NCBI GenBank assembly: GCA_050176585.1
Contig: JBFXHX010000025.1
Location: 1 to 63,231 of the forward strand
Length of the DNA: 63,231 nucleotides
Direction of reading: 5' to 3'
Origin: CAYYWP01 sp050176585
GTDB lineage: Bacteria > Desulfobacterota > Binatia > HRBIN30 > CADEER01
Shown here: piece after piece, positions 30,321 to 39,552 of the stretch
Position numbering within the stretch: the first letter of the stretch is position 1
Layout: each line of letters opens with the position of its first letter
Position numbers and translations under genes: made by a program
The notes under the pieces: model-generated
Told to the model about the DNA's origin: nothing
Seen by the model: only the letters and a program-made list of their open reading frames with translations
The model's database searches: none

Positions 30321-31475
30321 ATGCTCACCCGACGCGAGCTCGCGGCGCTGGAGGATCAGCTGCTCGCACCGTATGCGATGCCGAGCGCGGCCACGCGCGG
30401 CCGCGAGCACCCGGAGCCGGAACACCCGTTACGACTGGCCTTTCAGCGCGATCGCGATCGCATCATTCACAGCACCGCGTTTCGCCGCCTGGAATACAAG
30501 ACGCAGGTGTTCGTGAACCACGAAGGCGATTACTACCGGACGCGGCTGACCCACACGATGGAAGCGGCGCAGATCACGCGCACGATCGCCAAGTCCGTGC
30601 GCCTCAACAGCGATCTGGCCGAGGCCGTGGCGCTCGCGCACGATCTCGGCCACACGCCATTCGGCCATGCCGGGGAGCGCGTGCTCAACGAGCTCATGGC
30701 CGACCACGGCGGCTTCGAACACAATGCCCAAAGCCTCCGCATCGTCGACGTGCTGGAGGAACGCTATCCCGATTTCCCAGGCCTCAACCTGACTTGGGAG
30801 CTGCGCGAAGGCATCGTGAAACACACTCCGCCGTACGACAAACCGCTAGCCGCTGCCTTCGAATCGGGCGCAGCGCCGTGCCTGGAGGCCCAGCTCGTCG
30901 ATTACACCGATGAGATTGCTTACAACAGCCACGACATCGATGATGGGTTGAAATCGGGTCTGCTGACGTTCGAACAGCTGGATGAGGTGCGGCTGTGGCG
31001 TGAGGCCTACGGCGCCGTGCGCCAACGCCACCCGGCCGCCTCACCCCGCATCTGGCGCTACCAGGCGATCCGCTTAATCATCGACCGCCTGGTCACGGAC
31101 CTCATCGAACACGTCGAACGCCGTGTGGCCGCCGAGCAGATCGAGACCGTTGCGGACGTCCGCGCCTACGGACAACCGGTGGTGGGCTTCGGTCCCGAGC
31201 TCGAAGCGCAACGCCTGGAGCTCAAGCGCTTCTTGATGGACAACCTGTACCGTCACCACCGCGTCATTCGTGTCTTCGAGAAAGCGAAGCGCGTCATGCG
31301 CGAGCTCTTCGACGCCTACATGAGCGAGCCGCAGCAGCTCCCACCGCACATCCTGGAGCGCCGACAGCGCGGCGAGACGCTCGCGCGCATCATCGCCGAT
31401 TACATCGCCGGCATGACGGATCGCTTCGCGCTCGAAGAACACCGCAAGCTCTTCGACCCATTCGAGAAGGGCTGA
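30321..31475 (+). CDS. dgt: Deoxyguanosinetriphosphate triphosphohydrolase-like protein
   Basis: A 384-residue HD-domain enzyme that cleaves dNTPs to deoxynucleoside and triphosphate, likely adjusting dNTP pools. Metal-binding motifs are clear: RLTHTMEAAQ (first His), HDLGHTPFGHAGE (His-Asp pair), and DEIAYNSHDIDDG. The start at ATG 30321 matches the usual family N-terminus (MLTRRELAALEDQLLAPYAM). GTG 30303, preceded by a run of AGGGAGGGGAGGG, would add six residues. The shorter, Dgt-like type 2 form is indicated rather than E. coli Dgt. Confidence 0.94.
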   Translation: MLTRRELAALEDQLLAPYAMPSAATRGREHPEPEHPLRLAFQRDRDRIIHSTAFRRLEYKTQVFVNHEGDYYRTRLTHTMEAAQITRTIAKSVRLNSDLAEAVALAHDLGHTPFGHAGERVLNELMADHGGFEHNAQSLRIVDVLEERYPDFPGLNLTWELREGIVKHTPPYDKPLAAAFESGAAPCLEAQLVDYTDEIAYNSHDIDDGLKSGLLTFEQLDEVRLWREAYGAVRQRHPAASPRIWRYQAIRLIIDRLVTDLIEHVERRVAAEQIETVADVRAYGQPVVGFGPELEAQRLELKRFLMDNLYRHHRVIRVFEKAKRVMRELFDAYMSEPQQLPPHILERRQRGETLARIIADYIAGMTDRFALEEHRKLFDPFEKG

Positions 31476-31568
31476 AGTCGTTCAGTCCTCGGGGCCAAAG
31501 AGCCGCGGACGGTGTGTTGGGCGCCGCCCATCCCGATCAGGAGCCCGCCATACCGTACGTCCGATAAT

Positions 31569-31587
31569 GTTGATTATGGTAATCAAC
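31569..31587. repeat. AT-rich perfect inverted repeat
   Basis: GTTGATTA, spacer TGG, TAATCAAC: an 8-bp perfect palindrome with a 3-base centre, unusually AT-rich for this genome. It lies in the 212-base gap after dgt, between it and the end of the minus-strand YfgM-like gene. It could be a protein-binding site or a leftover of an element. No gene starts close enough to name a target. Confidence 0.7.
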
Positions 31588-31687
31588 AAAGCGCCCATGG
31601 AGGGCCAAGCCCCGTGAGTGACGGGCCGCTCCGCTGAGCGCGATGGTCAGCGCGTTTGACCGCGCCGGCGCTGGTGCCGGCGCACGC

Positions 31688-32344
31688 TCAGGATTGAAAT
31701 TTCTGAGCCAGAAGATCGCGGCTGGGCAGCTCTGGGAACTGCTCGTACGCGCGCCGATACAGCTCGCGCGAGCGGTCCGCCTCACCGCCGAGCTCGCGCG
31801 TGCGCGCTTCGCCGAGCGTGGCCGGGCCCGCGTAGGGTCCGCTCATGGCGGCGGCTTCCTGGTACTTCGCAGCCGCCTCGAGCCACTGCTCTTTCGCCTC
31901 TAGCGCGGCGGCCCAGAGGAGAAGCCGCTGCTGCCGCAGGTACGGGGGCAGCTCGTCTTCGGGTATGCTCGGCGCGAGACTCAGGACGTCGTCGGGCTGC
32001 CCCGTGCGCAACGCGTTGTTCGCCGCCAGCAGCGCCGCCACGGCACCGACTTCGGTGCCATGCCACCGGTTCGCCACCTCTCGCAATTCGAGAGTAGCGC
32101 CGCTCGTGTCCGGGTCGGACAGCTTGGCCATCGCGCGCGAGAGATCCGCGTTCGCATCGCGCTGCTGGGCATGGCGGTACGCGGAGGTGACGCCGAACAG
32201 AAACAGGAGGCCGACAACGGCGACCGCCGCCCACACCAGCCAGCGCTGATGTCCTTGTGCCCAGGAGAAGGCTTGGCGACTGAGGACGAGAAATTCATCC
32301 GGCCGCTTGATGTCTTTGCGCGACAAGCGCGTGCGTTGCGCCAC
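31688..32344 (-). CDS. YfgM-like single-pass membrane protein with TPR-like helices
   Basis: A 218-residue protein with a cytoplasmic N-terminus (KDIKRPDEFLV), one membrane segment (about 36-53, WLVWAAVAVVGLLFLFGV), then a helical periplasmic domain with TPR-like pairs (ELREVANRW, AALEAKEQWLEAAAKYQEAA, SRELYRRAYEQFP). This matches the YfgM / TPR_21 group, which helps periplasmic chaperone networks at the Sec translocon. The start is GTG with GGGGAGAGG just upstream. Confidence 0.85.
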   Translation of the reverse strand: MAQRTRLSRKDIKRPDEFLVLSRQAFSWAQGHQRWLVWAAVAVVGLLFLFGVTSAYRHAQQRDANADLSRAMAKLSDPDTSGATLELREVANRWHGTEVGAVAALLAANNALRTGQPDDVLSLAPSIPEDELPPYLRQQRLLLWAAALEAKEQWLEAAAKYQEAAAMSGPYAGPATLGEARTRELGGEADRSRELYRRAYEQFPELPSRDLLAQKFQS

Positions 32345-32425
32345 GCCTCTCCCCTTCCGGTGGAACCGCCCTCCGGGTGCGAACCGTCAGCGAGCGTCAG
32401 CTCGGCGACCGGACCCCGGTGCCGT

Positions 32426-32941
32426 TCACATCTTGTACTTGAAGTCGTCAGGCGACATCTTCTCGAGGATCTCGGACCACTTGTCGCGCGACACGTTGGA
32501 TAGATTGCTCTCCGCTCCCGGCTCGCTCGCCTGCACCGCGCTGGATGCCTCGAGCACCCGCCGGGCCACGTAGATGGGACTCTTCACGCGCAACGCCAGG
32601 GAGATCGCGTCGCTCGGACGCGAGTCGATGGCGTGCGGGCTGCCCGCGACAACCAAATTGATCACCGCGTAGTAGGTGTTGTCGCGCAGGTCCGAGATCT
32701 CGATGCTCTCGACCGTGGCGCCGAGCGCGCCGATGAGGTTGCGCAGGAGGTCGTGCGTCATGGGCCGCGCCATCTCGATCCCCTCAAGCTCGGTCGCGAT
32801 CGCAGTAGCTTCGAGCAAACCGATCCAGATGGGCAGGTTCAGCTTGTTCTCTTCATCGCGCAAAATGACGACCGGGGTCTTCGTGGCGGGATCGAGGGTC
32901 AACCCGCCCACGGTCATCGAAATCGCGTCCTCGCGGCTCAT
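32426..32941 (-). CDS. Bifunctional nuclease family protein (DUF151)
   Basis: A 171-residue protein of the DUF151/BFN family. The core reads VVILRDEENKLNLPIWIGLLEATAIATELEG, HDLLRNLIGALGATVESIEI, DNTYYAVINL and DSRPSDAISLALRVKSPIYV, all typical. Characterised relatives have RNase and DNase activity. CAGGAG lies 10 bases before ATG 32941, preferred over a start 45 bases upstream. It follows the VWA gene on the same strand with a 65-base gap. Confidence 0.93.
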   Translation of the reverse strand: MSREDAISMTVGGLTLDPATKTPVVILRDEENKLNLPIWIGLLEATAIATELEGIEMARPMTHDLLRNLIGALGATVESIEISDLRDNTYYAVINLVVAGSPHAIDSRPSDAISLALRVKSPIYVARRVLEASSAVQASEPGAESNLSNVSRDKWSEILEKMSPDDFKYKM

Positions 32942-33006
32942 TGCACGATTACTCCTGATTCGGATTGTGCCCGGAAAGCCACCCATCGGTCAATCGGGCG
33001 TTCCCC

Positions 33007-34419
33007 TCAGCGCACCAGCCGATCAATCACCCGATAAAGCTGATTGAGGTTGCGACATTCCTCGGCTAGATCGCAGAACGGCAGGTAGCGGTCCATCTCG
33101 CTGTCACCGAATCCCCAGGTGAGCCGGCTCTCCGGGTTCAGCCAGATGAGCTGCTTCGCTCGCGCCTGGATGTCGCGCAGCACCCATTCCTGCGGCACGT
33201 TGTAGTTGTTGCGCGCGTCGCCGAGGATGATCACCGTCGTGCGGCCGTTCACCGCGGCCAGGAAGTCGCGGTGGAAGGTGCGAAAGGCGCGCCCGAAATC
33301 GGAGTGGGCGAACACGTTGATCACCGACCCGGTGAGCGCCTCCTCGATCGCGCGTTGCGTGTCGTTCTCCTCGAAGAGCTGCGTGATTTCGCCGAGTTCA
33401 CTAACAAAGATGAAGCTGCGCACGCGCGAATACAGATCCTGGAGCGAGTAGACGAACTGGAGCATGAAGCGGGACACGTTGCGCACCGAATCGGAGACGT
33501 CGCACAGGACCAGCACCTGCGGTTTGTCTTTCACGCGGCGATCGAACTGGATGCGGAACGGCACGCCACCGTACTGCAAGTTCTTGCGCAGCGTGTCGTT
33601 CAGATCGAACTTGCCCCGCTTTCCCCGCCTGCGGCGGATCGCCACGACATTCTTGAGCCGCTGCGCGAGCTTCGTCACCGCTTCGCGCATCCGCCGCAGC
33701 TCGTCCTCGGAGAGGTAATAGAAGCTCTTCTCCGCCAACCCGGCCAACCGCTGGCGCTCGCGTTGCGAGGCATCGCGCTTCTCCAGCTCCAGCCGCACGC
33801 TTCGCCGGATCATCTCGTGCAGATCGCGCAACCGCTGATCGATGAAACGCTGCAATGCCTCCGCCACCTCGGGCGGCAGCTCCGCGGCGCCGAGCTGCCC
33901 CTTCAGCTGGTCCAGCTCCTCCGCCAGCGCGCCGAGGCCCAGATTCTGCGCCGTGTTGTGGCTGTACCGCCCCTCCTGGAAGGCGCGCTCGATGCCGCGC
34001 GTGTTCGCCTGCTCGCCGGCCCGGCGCAGCAGCCGCTCGAGCTGGGCGCTGTCGTTGCTGAGCAGCGCCTGCGCGAGCTCGGACACCTCGAACCCGAGGT
34101 CTTTCAGCACCGCCGCCAACTGATCGATGAGCGCCTGGAACTGCTGCTCATTGACATGCAAGGCCTGCATAGCGCCCGCTGCGGTCTGCGCGATTACCTG
34201 CCCGAGCCCGGCGAAGAACAGATCGAACAACTCGTCGTACGTCGGCAGGTCGATAGCGCGTTTCACCATCGTCGCGCGGAGCACGTCCTTGAAGATCTGG
34301 CGATCGCCCAGACCGAGCGCCGCCGCCGCGCGAAAGGCGTCTAAGTGCTCGGACATTGAGACTCGGAGCCCGTTGGCGCGCAGGAGCGCGGTGAATTCCA
34401 CGATCAGCGCGTCCATCAT
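33007..34419 (-). CDS. CoxE-type VWA domain protein
   Basis: A 470-residue cytoplasmic protein. The N-terminal half is helical and rich in Gln/Leu/Arg; the C-terminal half is a von Willebrand A domain with the metal site DVSDS (VLVLCDVSDSVRN) and later FGDSEMDRYLPFCD. It matches the CoxE / VWA family that works with MoxR AAA+ ATPases to insert metals or remodel protein complexes. The MoxR gene lies directly upstream. ATG 34419 is chosen; ATG 34416 and TTG 34432-34434 are alternatives. Confidence 0.92.
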   Translation of the reverse strand: MMDALIVEFTALLRANGLRVSMSEHLDAFRAAAALGLGDRQIFKDVLRATMVKRAIDLPTYDELFDLFFAGLGQVIAQTAAGAMQALHVNEQQFQALIDQLAAVLKDLGFEVSELAQALLSNDSAQLERLLRRAGEQANTRGIERAFQEGRYSHNTAQNLGLGALAEELDQLKGQLGAAELPPEVAEALQRFIDQRLRDLHEMIRRSVRLELEKRDASQRERQRLAGLAEKSFYYLSEDELRRMREAVTKLAQRLKNVVAIRRRRGKRGKFDLNDTLRKNLQYGGVPFRIQFDRRVKDKPQVLVLCDVSDSVRNVSRFMLQFVYSLQDLYSRVRSFIFVSELGEITQLFEENDTQRAIEEALTGSVINVFAHSDFGRAFRTFHRDFLAAVNGRTTVIILGDARNNYNVPQEWVLRDIQARAKQLIWLNPESRLTWGFGDSEMDRYLPFCDLAEECRNLNQLYRVIDRLVR

Positions 34420-34434
34420 GACGGCGCCACCCAA

Positions 34435-35388
34435 TCAGTGCAGGAGATCCGGATCGTCGCCTTTTGTCGTCGGGCCGCGCTGCGCACGCAAGAGCGTCTT
34501 CAGCTCCTCCTGCGCCTTGCGGCTATCGCCCTCGTACTTGAGGATCGCGGCGAGCGTATCGGCCACCAGCGCCTCATCGAGCTGCTCGGCGTTCAGGAGG
34601 GTCAAGGTGCGCGCCCAGTCCAGGGTCTCGCTGATGCTCGGCAGCTTTTTCAGATCCAGCTGTCGGATGCGCTGGACGGCGTCGACCACCTGCCTCGCCA
34701 AGGTCGCGCCGATGCCGGGCACCTTCAGTCGGACGATCTCGAGCTCCTGATCGGCGGCCGGAAAATCGATGTAGAGGTGCAGGCACCGGCGCTTCAGCGC
34801 ATCGGACATCTCGCGCGCGTTATTGCTGGTGAGCAGGACGATCGGGATGTGCACCGCACGCAACGTGCCGAGCTCCGGCACGCTGACCGAGAAATCGCTC
34901 AACACCTCGAGCAAGAAGGCCTCGAACTCGCTGTCGGATTTGTCGATCTCGTCGATCAGCAACACGGTGCGCTGCGGCGCCGTGATCGAGCGCAGGAGCG
35001 GGCGCGGCAGGATGAATCGATCGGAGAAGAAGACGTCGTCCTGCTTGGCGATGCGATCGACCGCTTCCCGCAACGAAGTCGCCGTGCCGATCACTTCGCT
35101 GATCTTGTCCTTGAGGATCTGCGTGTAGAGCAGTTGTTTCGCGTACTCCCACTCGTACAGGGCCTTGGCCTCATCCAGTCCTTCGTAGCACTGCAAGCGG
35201 ATGAGGTTCAGATCGAGCGCGCCGGCCACCACTTTGGCCAGCTCGGTCTTGCCGACGCCTGCCGGCCCCTCGATCAGGATCGGTTTTTCCAAGCTCGTGG
35301 CCAAGTAGACCACGGTCGCGATCCGGCGATTGCAGATGTAGCGCTGCGCAGCGAAGCGCTGGATCACATCGTCGATGCTGGCGAACAT
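34435..35388 (-). CDS. MoxR-family AAA+ ATPase
   Basis: A 317-residue ATPase. Walker A is GPAGVGKT (residues 41-48), Walker B LLIDEIDKSD, sensor 1 LLTSNN and the arginine-finger segment ALKRRCLHLYIDFP. MoxR proteins act as chaperone-like remodelers together with VWA partners; the next gene encodes a CoxE-type VWA protein 15 bases away. GGAG lies 6 bases before ATG 35388; a longer frame upstream has no start signal. No carbon monoxide dehydrogenase genes are in the window, so the target is unknown. Confidence 0.94.
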   Translation of the reverse strand: MFASIDDVIQRFAAQRYICNRRIATVVYLATSLEKPILIEGPAGVGKTELAKVVAGALDLNLIRLQCYEGLDEAKALYEWEYAKQLLYTQILKDKISEVIGTATSLREAVDRIAKQDDVFFSDRFILPRPLLRSITAPQRTVLLIDEIDKSDSEFEAFLLEVLSDFSVSVPELGTLRAVHIPIVLLTSNNAREMSDALKRRCLHLYIDFPAADQELEIVRLKVPGIGATLARQVVDAVQRIRQLDLKKLPSISETLDWARTLTLLNAEQLDEALVADTLAAILKYEGDSRKAQEELKTLLRAQRGPTTKGDDPDLLH

Positions 35389-35597
35389 ATCGGCTCCGCT
35401 CTGGGCGATTCGGTGGGCGCTTTGTGCGGGAATTTCAGGCCGGCCGGGCGCATCTACTCGCCAATTCCAGGGCCCGATCTCCGGGTGGAGGGAGCGGCGC
35501 GCCCTTTTACGGCCGTAACACAGGGCTCCGGACCGCACAATCGCGCCACCGGCCCTGCCGTTGCGTCGGCTGCCGGCCGCCCGCTAACCAAAGCGGC

Positions 35598-36341
35598 ATG
35601 TGCACGTTGGCGGCGTACGTGGGTTGTTGGACGGCACTGCCGTTGCTGATCGCGGCCAATCGCGACGAGTATCTCGATCGCCCAAGCGCAGACCCCGCTG
35701 TCATCTCCCATGACCCGTGGGTGTTCGCGGGAAGGGATTTGCACGCCGGCGGCACCTGGCTCGGCGTGAACCAACGCGGCTTGGTCGCCGGCCTGCTCAA
35801 CCGCCGGACCGCCGCGCTCGACCCCGGTCGCCGTTCGCGCGGGCTGCTCTGCCTCGAGGTGCTGCAGCAACCCGACCGCGCCGTAGCGATCGAGCTCCTG
35901 CGCGGCATCGATGGGCGCGCGTACAACCCGTTCAACCTGCTGCTCGCCGACGCGCATGGCGCCGACGTCGCCACCAACTGGGGCGGTTCGATGCGGCTCA
36001 CCCCGTTGCGCGCCGGCGTGCATCTGCTCACCAACCTCGAGCTCGACGACCCCACCTGCCCTCGCATCTCCGCCTCGTCGCAGCTCTTTCGCGCCACCCC
36101 GGCGACACTGCGCGGCGACCCCGCGGCTCTGATCGCTCCGCTGCGGCGGATCCTGGCCGATCACCGCACCGCCCTCGACCCACGCGCCAGCGCACCCGAC
36201 GCGCTCTGCGTGCACCGGCCGGCGTATGGGACCCGTTCGGCCTCGATCATCGCGGTTGAGGCGAGCGACCGCGTTCGCTACTGGCACGCTTCTGGACCGC
36301 CGTGCCGGGCGGAGTTCAGCGAGCTGATCTTGCCGGCTTAG
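35598..36341 (+). CDS. NRDE (TANGO2-like) family protein
   Basis: A 247-residue protein with Cys2 directly after the start (MCTLAAYV), the NRDE motif in AANRDEYLDRPS, TWLGVNQRGLVAGLLNRR and TNWGGSMR. PF05742 proteins resemble Ntn hydrolases with Cys2 as likely nucleophile after Met removal. Animal TANGO2 is linked to heme and lipid handling; the bacterial role is unknown. It is divergent from the moxR gene, sharing a 209-base gap. Confidence 0.9.
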   Translation: MCTLAAYVGCWTALPLLIAANRDEYLDRPSADPAVISHDPWVFAGRDLHAGGTWLGVNQRGLVAGLLNRRTAALDPGRRSRGLLCLEVLQQPDRAVAIELLRGIDGRAYNPFNLLLADAHGADVATNWGGSMRLTPLRAGVHLLTNLELDDPTCPRISASSQLFRATPATLRGDPAALIAPLRRILADHRTALDPRASAPDALCVHRPAYGTRSASIIAVEASDRVRYWHASGPPCRAEFSELILPA

Positions 36342-36430
36342 CCCACTTCCCCGCTCCGAATCGGCGCGAAAAAGAGCGGTAGACAGGTCCCGCGGGACTG
36401 CTACTCTCGCGCGCACCGGGGGGGCGGTCG

Positions 36431-37468
36431 ATGCGGAGTGACTGGGTGGTAAGCGGGCTCATGGCCGCGCTGCTCTGCGCGGGGTGCGCGCCCAGCTCGG
36501 GCTGGCAAAGCAATCAGGAGCACGCCGCCTGGAAGAGCGATCGCATAGCGACGTCCCGCATCGCCGTCCTGCAGCGCGAGCTCGCGACGGCCGAGAAACG
36601 GGTGCGCGAGCTCGAAGGTGAGCTCGCCGACCGCGATCGACAAATCGCCGCGGGCCGCGACCATGACCCGAGCGCGAGTCCAGCCATGCTGGCCTCCACC
36701 GGAGATGCGGCTTCGGCGCCCGCCGCCGGCTCCGGAGCAGCGACATCGCACGGATCGGCAGCGCGCTCGCCCGCCGCCGGCGCCGCGAGCCCCGCCGCAT
36801 CCCCGGGCCGGTCGGACGCCGCAGTCCCGGCGGCGCCGTACGGTGGAAGCACTGCGGATCTCCATGTGCAGCGACAGATCGCCGGCCTCGAAGAGCGCCT
36901 CAGCGCCGAGCGGCGGCAGCGCGAAATGGTGGAAGCCGCATTGGCCCGTCTGCTCGAGGAGACCTCCGCGGGCCCATATGAAAAGAGCGAGGCCGTGGAG
37001 CGGCACCTGCGGCGACAGCTCGCCGGCGCGCGGGAGGAGTTGGCCGCGCTGCAAGCCACCCTCGCCAACCAACGCCGCGACCGCGCCGCGCTGGAAGAGC
37101 GCTTCAACGCGTTACGCGCCGAGGTCGAACGCACCGCGGCGGCGCAAGACGACGGCGAGGTCGCCGCGCTCGCGGAGCGCCAGCGCCGCGCGCTGGCCAG
37201 CCTGGAGCAGGAGCTCGACGCGAGCCGCCGCCGCGAGCGCGAGCTGCGCGCCACGGTGGAGAGCTCACAGGGGAATGGCGCAACACTGGCCGAAGAGGTA
37301 ATCAGCCTGCGCGCGCGGACGGCCACGCTCCAGCGGGAGCTCGACGAGCAACATCAGCAAAACCGCCAACTGTCCGCGAAACTGCAGGTGGCGAGCCGCG
37401 TGACCGAGTTGATCTTCAAGATGCGGGCGAACGGCGTCGAGGGCGCGCCGCCAGCGCCGGTCCGCTAG
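36431..37468 (+). CDS. Coiled-coil lipoprotein
   Basis: A 345-residue protein with a lipoprotein signal (LLCAGC, acylated Cys about residue 19). A first coiled-coil piece (about 38-70), an Ala/Ser/Pro/Gly-rich linker (about 78-135) and a long coiled coil (about 142-325; heptads such as LEQELDASRRRERELRATVE) follow. I do not recognise a family; the shape suggests an envelope spacer or scaffold. Its TAG stop shares the CTAG palindrome with the uvrB stop on the other strand. Confidence 0.85.
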   Translation: MRSDWVVSGLMAALLCAGCAPSSGWQSNQEHAAWKSDRIATSRIAVLQRELATAEKRVRELEGELADRDRQIAAGRDHDPSASPAMLASTGDAASAPAAGSGAATSHGSAARSPAAGAASPAASPGRSDAAVPAAPYGGSTADLHVQRQIAGLEERLSAERRQREMVEAALARLLEETSAGPYEKSEAVERHLRRQLAGAREELAALQATLANQRRDRAALEERFNALRAEVERTAAAQDDGEVAALAERQRRALASLEQELDASRRRERELRATVESSQGNGATLAEEVISLRARTATLQRELDEQHQQNRQLSAKLQVASRVTELIFKMRANGVEGAPPAPVR

Positions 37469-39552
37469 GCCGCCCCGCCCGCTTGGCGACCGCCCAACTC
37501 CAGCTCTCGCGTCTGGAGGCGCTGGATTTCGTCCCGCAACTCGGCGGCCCGCTCGAACTCCAGCGCCGCGGCGGCCGCGCGCATTTCCTTGCGCAGCGCT
37601 GCGACGCGAGCGGGAATCTGCGCCATCGGTAGGTAATCGGCGGCGGCGTCCGCGACGAGTGGCACGTCGACGTAGTCGGCCTCCGCGGCTTCGATCAGCG
37701 ATGCGCCGATCGCCTTCTGGATCGTCTGCGGCGTGATGCCGTGCTCTTCGTTGTACGCCTTCTGCACCGCGCGTCGCCGCTCGGTCTCGTCGATGGCCGC
37801 GCGCATCGAGGCCGTCACCCCATCGGCGTAGAGGATGACGGTGCCATTGGCATTGCGCGCCGCGCGCCCGATCGTCTGGATGAGCGAGCGCTCCGAGCGC
37901 AGATAGCCCTCCTTGTCCGCGTCGAGTATCGCGACGAGCGAGACTTCGGGCAGGTCCAGGCCTTCCCGCAGGAGGTTGATCCCGACCAGCACGTCGAAGA
38001 CGCCTTTGCGCAGGTCGCGGATGATGTCGACCCGCTCGATCGTCTCGATGTCGGAATGGAGATAGCGCACCTTCACGCCCAGCTCGTGGTAATAGTCGGT
38101 GAGGTCCTCCGCCATCTTCTTGGTCAAGGTGGTGACCAGCACGCGCTCGTTGTGCGCCACGCGGGTCCGGATCTCGTCGAGCAGGTCGTCGACCTGCTGG
38201 CGCGCCGGCCGCACGATGACCTCCGGATCAGTGAGCCCCGTCGGGCGAATGAGCTGTTCGACCACCACCCCGCCCGCCTGCTCGCGCTCGTACTCGCCGG
38301 GCGTGGCGGACACGTACACGACCTGGCAGATCAAGCGATCCCACTCCGCGAAGCTCAGCGGGCGATTGTCGATGGCCGATGGAAGGCGAAAACCGAACTC
38401 GACCAGCGTCTGCTTGCGCGACCGATCGCCGCGGTACATGCCGCCGATCTGCGGCACCGTGACGTGGCTCTCGTCGATGATGAGCAGGTAGTCGCTCGGA
38501 AAGTAATTGATCAACGTCGGCGGGGGCTCGCCGGGCGCCCGGCCGGTGAGGTGGCGCGAGTAGTTTTCAATGCCGGGGCAAAAGCCCATCTCGGCGAGCA
38601 GCTCGAGATCGTACATTGTGCGCTGCTCGAGCCGCTGCGCCTCCAGCAGCTTGCCCTGCCCGCGCAGGAGCTGCAGCTGCTCGCGCAGCTCGTCGCGAAT
38701 GCCGTCCACCGCCCGCTTCAGCTGATCCGGTTTGGTCACGTAGTGGCTGGCGGGATAGATCGCGACCCGATCCAGCGGGCGCAGCGTCTTGCTGCGCAGC
38801 GGGTCGATCTCGGCGAGGCGTTCCACCTCGTCGCCGAACAGCTCGACGCGGATCGCCCGCGATTCTTCATACGCGGGAAAGATCTCGATCACGTCGCCGC
38901 GCACGCGGAAGGTGCCGCGGTGAAAGTCGTAATCGTTCCGCTCGTACTGGATGTCCACGAGCTTCCGGAGCAAGTGATCCCGATCGATCCGCTCTCCGCG
39001 CTCGAGAAAGACGAGCATGTCGAAGTACGCCTCCGGCGAGCCGAGGCCGTAGATGCACGAGACGCTCGCCACGATGAGCACATCGCGCCGCTCGAGCAGC
39101 GCCTTCGTGGCCGAGTGCCGCATCTTGTCGATCTCATCGTTGATGGAGGCGTCCTTCTCGATGTAGGTGTCCGTGCTCGGGACATACGCCTCCGGCTGGT
39201 AGTAGTCGTAGTAGCTGACGAAGTAGCGCACGGCGTTGCGCGGGAAGAGCGCCTTGAACTCGTGGTAGAGTTGCGCCGCGAGGGTTTTGTTCGGCGCGAT
39301 CACGAGCGTCGGGCGGTTCACCGCCGCAACGACGTGGGCCATGGTGAACGTCTTCCCCGAGCCGGTCACGCCCAGCAGCACCTGCGACCGGTCCCCCGCC
39401 CGCACGCCTTCGACCAGCGAGGCGATCGCGCGCGGCTGATCGCCATCCGGCGTGAACGGCGCCACCAGCTCGAACCGCTCTTCCCCGGCCGCCCGGCGGG
39501 CGAGCTGCGCGCGGCCGCTCGCCATCGGCACGTCCATGTGTTGCCTCACCAT
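37465..39552 (-). CDS. uvrB: Excinuclease ABC subunit B
   Basis: About 695 residues. UvrB loads on damaged DNA with UvrA and recruits UvrC. Seen are Walker A GVTGSGKT (about 61-68), the damage-clamping beta-hairpin region (FVSYYDYYQPEAYVPSTDTYIEKDASIND), the DESH box (IIDESHVTVPQIGGMY), TGLTDPEV and GRAARN, and the C-terminal UVR motif (LRKEMRAAAAALEFERAAELRDEIQ). ATG 39552 overlaps the stop of the exonuclease gene; ATG 39537, with GAGG 6 bases upstream, is an equally good start. It is the last gene of a four-gene operon. Confidence 0.97.
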   Translation of the reverse strand: MVRQHMDVPMASGRAQLARRAAGEERFELVAPFTPDGDQPRAIASLVEGVRAGDRSQVLLGVTGSGKTFTMAHVVAAVNRPTLVIAPNKTLAAQLYHEFKALFPRNAVRYFVSYYDYYQPEAYVPSTDTYIEKDASINDEIDKMRHSATKALLERRDVLIVASVSCIYGLGSPEAYFDMLVFLERGERIDRDHLLRKLVDIQYERNDYDFHRGTFRVRGDVIEIFPAYEESRAIRVELFGDEVERLAEIDPLRSKTLRPLDRVAIYPASHYVTKPDQLKRAVDGIRDELREQLQLLRGQGKLLEAQRLEQRTMYDLELLAEMGFCPGIENYSRHLTGRAPGEPPPTLINYFPSDYLLIIDESHVTVPQIGGMYRGDRSRKQTLVEFGFRLPSAIDNRPLSFAEWDRLICQVVYVSATPGEYEREQAGGVVVEQLIRPTGLTDPEVIVRPARQQVDDLLDEIRTRVAHNERVLVTTLTKKMAEDLTDYYHELGVKVRYLHSDIETIERVDIIRDLRKGVFDVLVGINLLREGLDLPEVSLVAILDADKEGYLRSERSLIQTIGRAARNANGTVILYADGVTASMRAAIDETERRRAVQKAYNEEHGITPQTIQKAIGASLIEAAEADYVDVPLVADAAADYLPMAQIPARVAALRKEMRAAAAALEFERAAELRDEIQRLQTRELELGGRQAGGAA

